From NCBI GenBank assembly GCA_021791345.1, contig JAJYWT010000168.1:1-13301 (forward strand): a stretch of 13,301 nucleotides of DNA, written 5' to 3'. The stretch comes from a bacterium (GTDB taxonomy: Bacteria; Chloroflexota; Dormibacteria; UBA8260; Bog-877). The position numbers and the translations under genes were made by a program. Below, piece by piece: positions 13,111-13,301 of this stretch. Position 1 is the first letter of the stretch. Each line of letters starts with the position of its first letter. The notes beneath the pieces are model-generated. The model ran no database searches and was not told the origin of the DNA. It saw only the letters and a list, made by a program, of their open reading frames with translations.

Positions 13111-13301
13111 TCAGCCGAGCGCGGTGGCGATCGGCTCGGCGATCTCCGCCGCCAGCCACGCGGGGCTCACGCCAACCCCAGCGAGAACGACGTGGCGGAC
13201 CCCCGCCTGGATGAACGCCATCACCTCGTCGCGGGAGCTACCCGGGTCGGCGCCGTGGACGATGAACTGCATGGACCGCACGATCTCCCCCGGGTCACGT
13301 C
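13111..13301 (-). CDS. Luciferase-like (F420-type) monooxygenase, C-terminal fragment (runs off right edge)
   Basis: The last 62 codons before a TGA at 13113-13111 are visible; the 5' part lies beyond the window. The fragment reads RDPGEIVRSMQFIVHG and continues to FIQAGVRHVVLAGVGVSP. It ends AEPIATALG. The pattern DP-x-x-I-x-RS ... F-x-x-AGV-x-HVVL ... P...L, with the protein ending shortly after, is the usual C-terminus of bacterial luciferase-like, often F420-dependent, oxidoreductases in actinomycetes. Catalytic and cofactor residues are outside the window, so flavin against F420 use cannot be decided. It converges on the alpha/beta hydrolase gene. A small hairpin (CTGACC/GGTCAG, 13099-13114) covers the stop codon but has no U-run. 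Confidence 0.65.
   Translation of the reverse strand, partial: RDPGEIVRSMQFIVHGADPGSSRDEVMAFIQAGVRHVVLAGVGVSPAWLAAEIAEPIATALG

Noticed and set aside
12773..13159. Open frame on the minus strand between the convergent genes
   Set aside because: Arg/Pro-rich translation with no domain. It overlaps in a different frame the clear monooxygenase C-terminus ending at 13111.
1..13301. Mobile element, prophage, CRISPR array, tRNA or toxin-antitoxin module
   Set aside because: No transposase, integrase, direct-repeat array, cloverleaf or small toxin pair was seen on either strand.

Overview
The window is GC-rich throughout, with strong third-position G/C, frequent GTG starts and 4-base start/stop overlaps. 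Together with a probable F420-type luciferase-like monooxygenase at the right edge, this points to a high-GC actinomycete (Actinomycetota). The lineage cannot be fixed from the sequence alone. No rRNA, tRNA, CRISPR array, insertion sequence or phage gene was seen.

Left half (1-5568, minus strand): a tightly packed oligopeptide/dipeptide-type ABC importer operon. In transcription order it holds a lipoprotein solute-binding protein (3958-5568), two permeases (2937-3896, 2053-2940), two ATPases (1060-2052, 65-1063), and the first 22 codons of a gamma-glutamyltransferase-like gene that runs off the left edge (1-68). A stem-loop covers the start codon of the first permease. A 45-codon small ORF may precede the binding-protein gene.

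Centre (5569-6017): a 449-base divergent control region. It has a good minus-strand promoter (TTTACA-N16-TATACA) for the importer and a weaker extended -10 for the plus-strand operon. Both -10 elements contain the same heptamer, TGGTATA.

Right half (6018-11959, plus strand): a four-gene catabolic operon. It encodes a thiamine-diphosphate lyase of the oxalyl-CoA decarboxylase / 2-hydroxyacyl-CoA lyase family, a class III CoA-transferase very close to formyl-CoA:oxalate CoA-transferase (Frc), an ADP-forming acyl-CoA synthetase with its ATP-grasp half first and a probable CTG start, and a GntR/FCD regulator. Several residues that define textbook oxalyl-CoA decarboxylase and Frc are changed. The most interesting reading is therefore a formyl-CoA-recycling cycle for an acid other than oxalate, for example a 2-hydroxyacid: CoA transfer from formyl-CoA to the acid, C-C cleavage to a carbonyl plus new formyl-CoA, with the ADP-forming ligase priming the CoA pool or recovering ATP. 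The GntR/FCD protein is the natural candidate regulator for both divergent operons.

Far right (12136-13301): a compact alpha/beta hydrolase on the plus strand faces the 3' end of a luciferase-like monooxygenase gene on the minus strand. Between them lies a spacer with an imperfect inverted repeat around a run of nine C.
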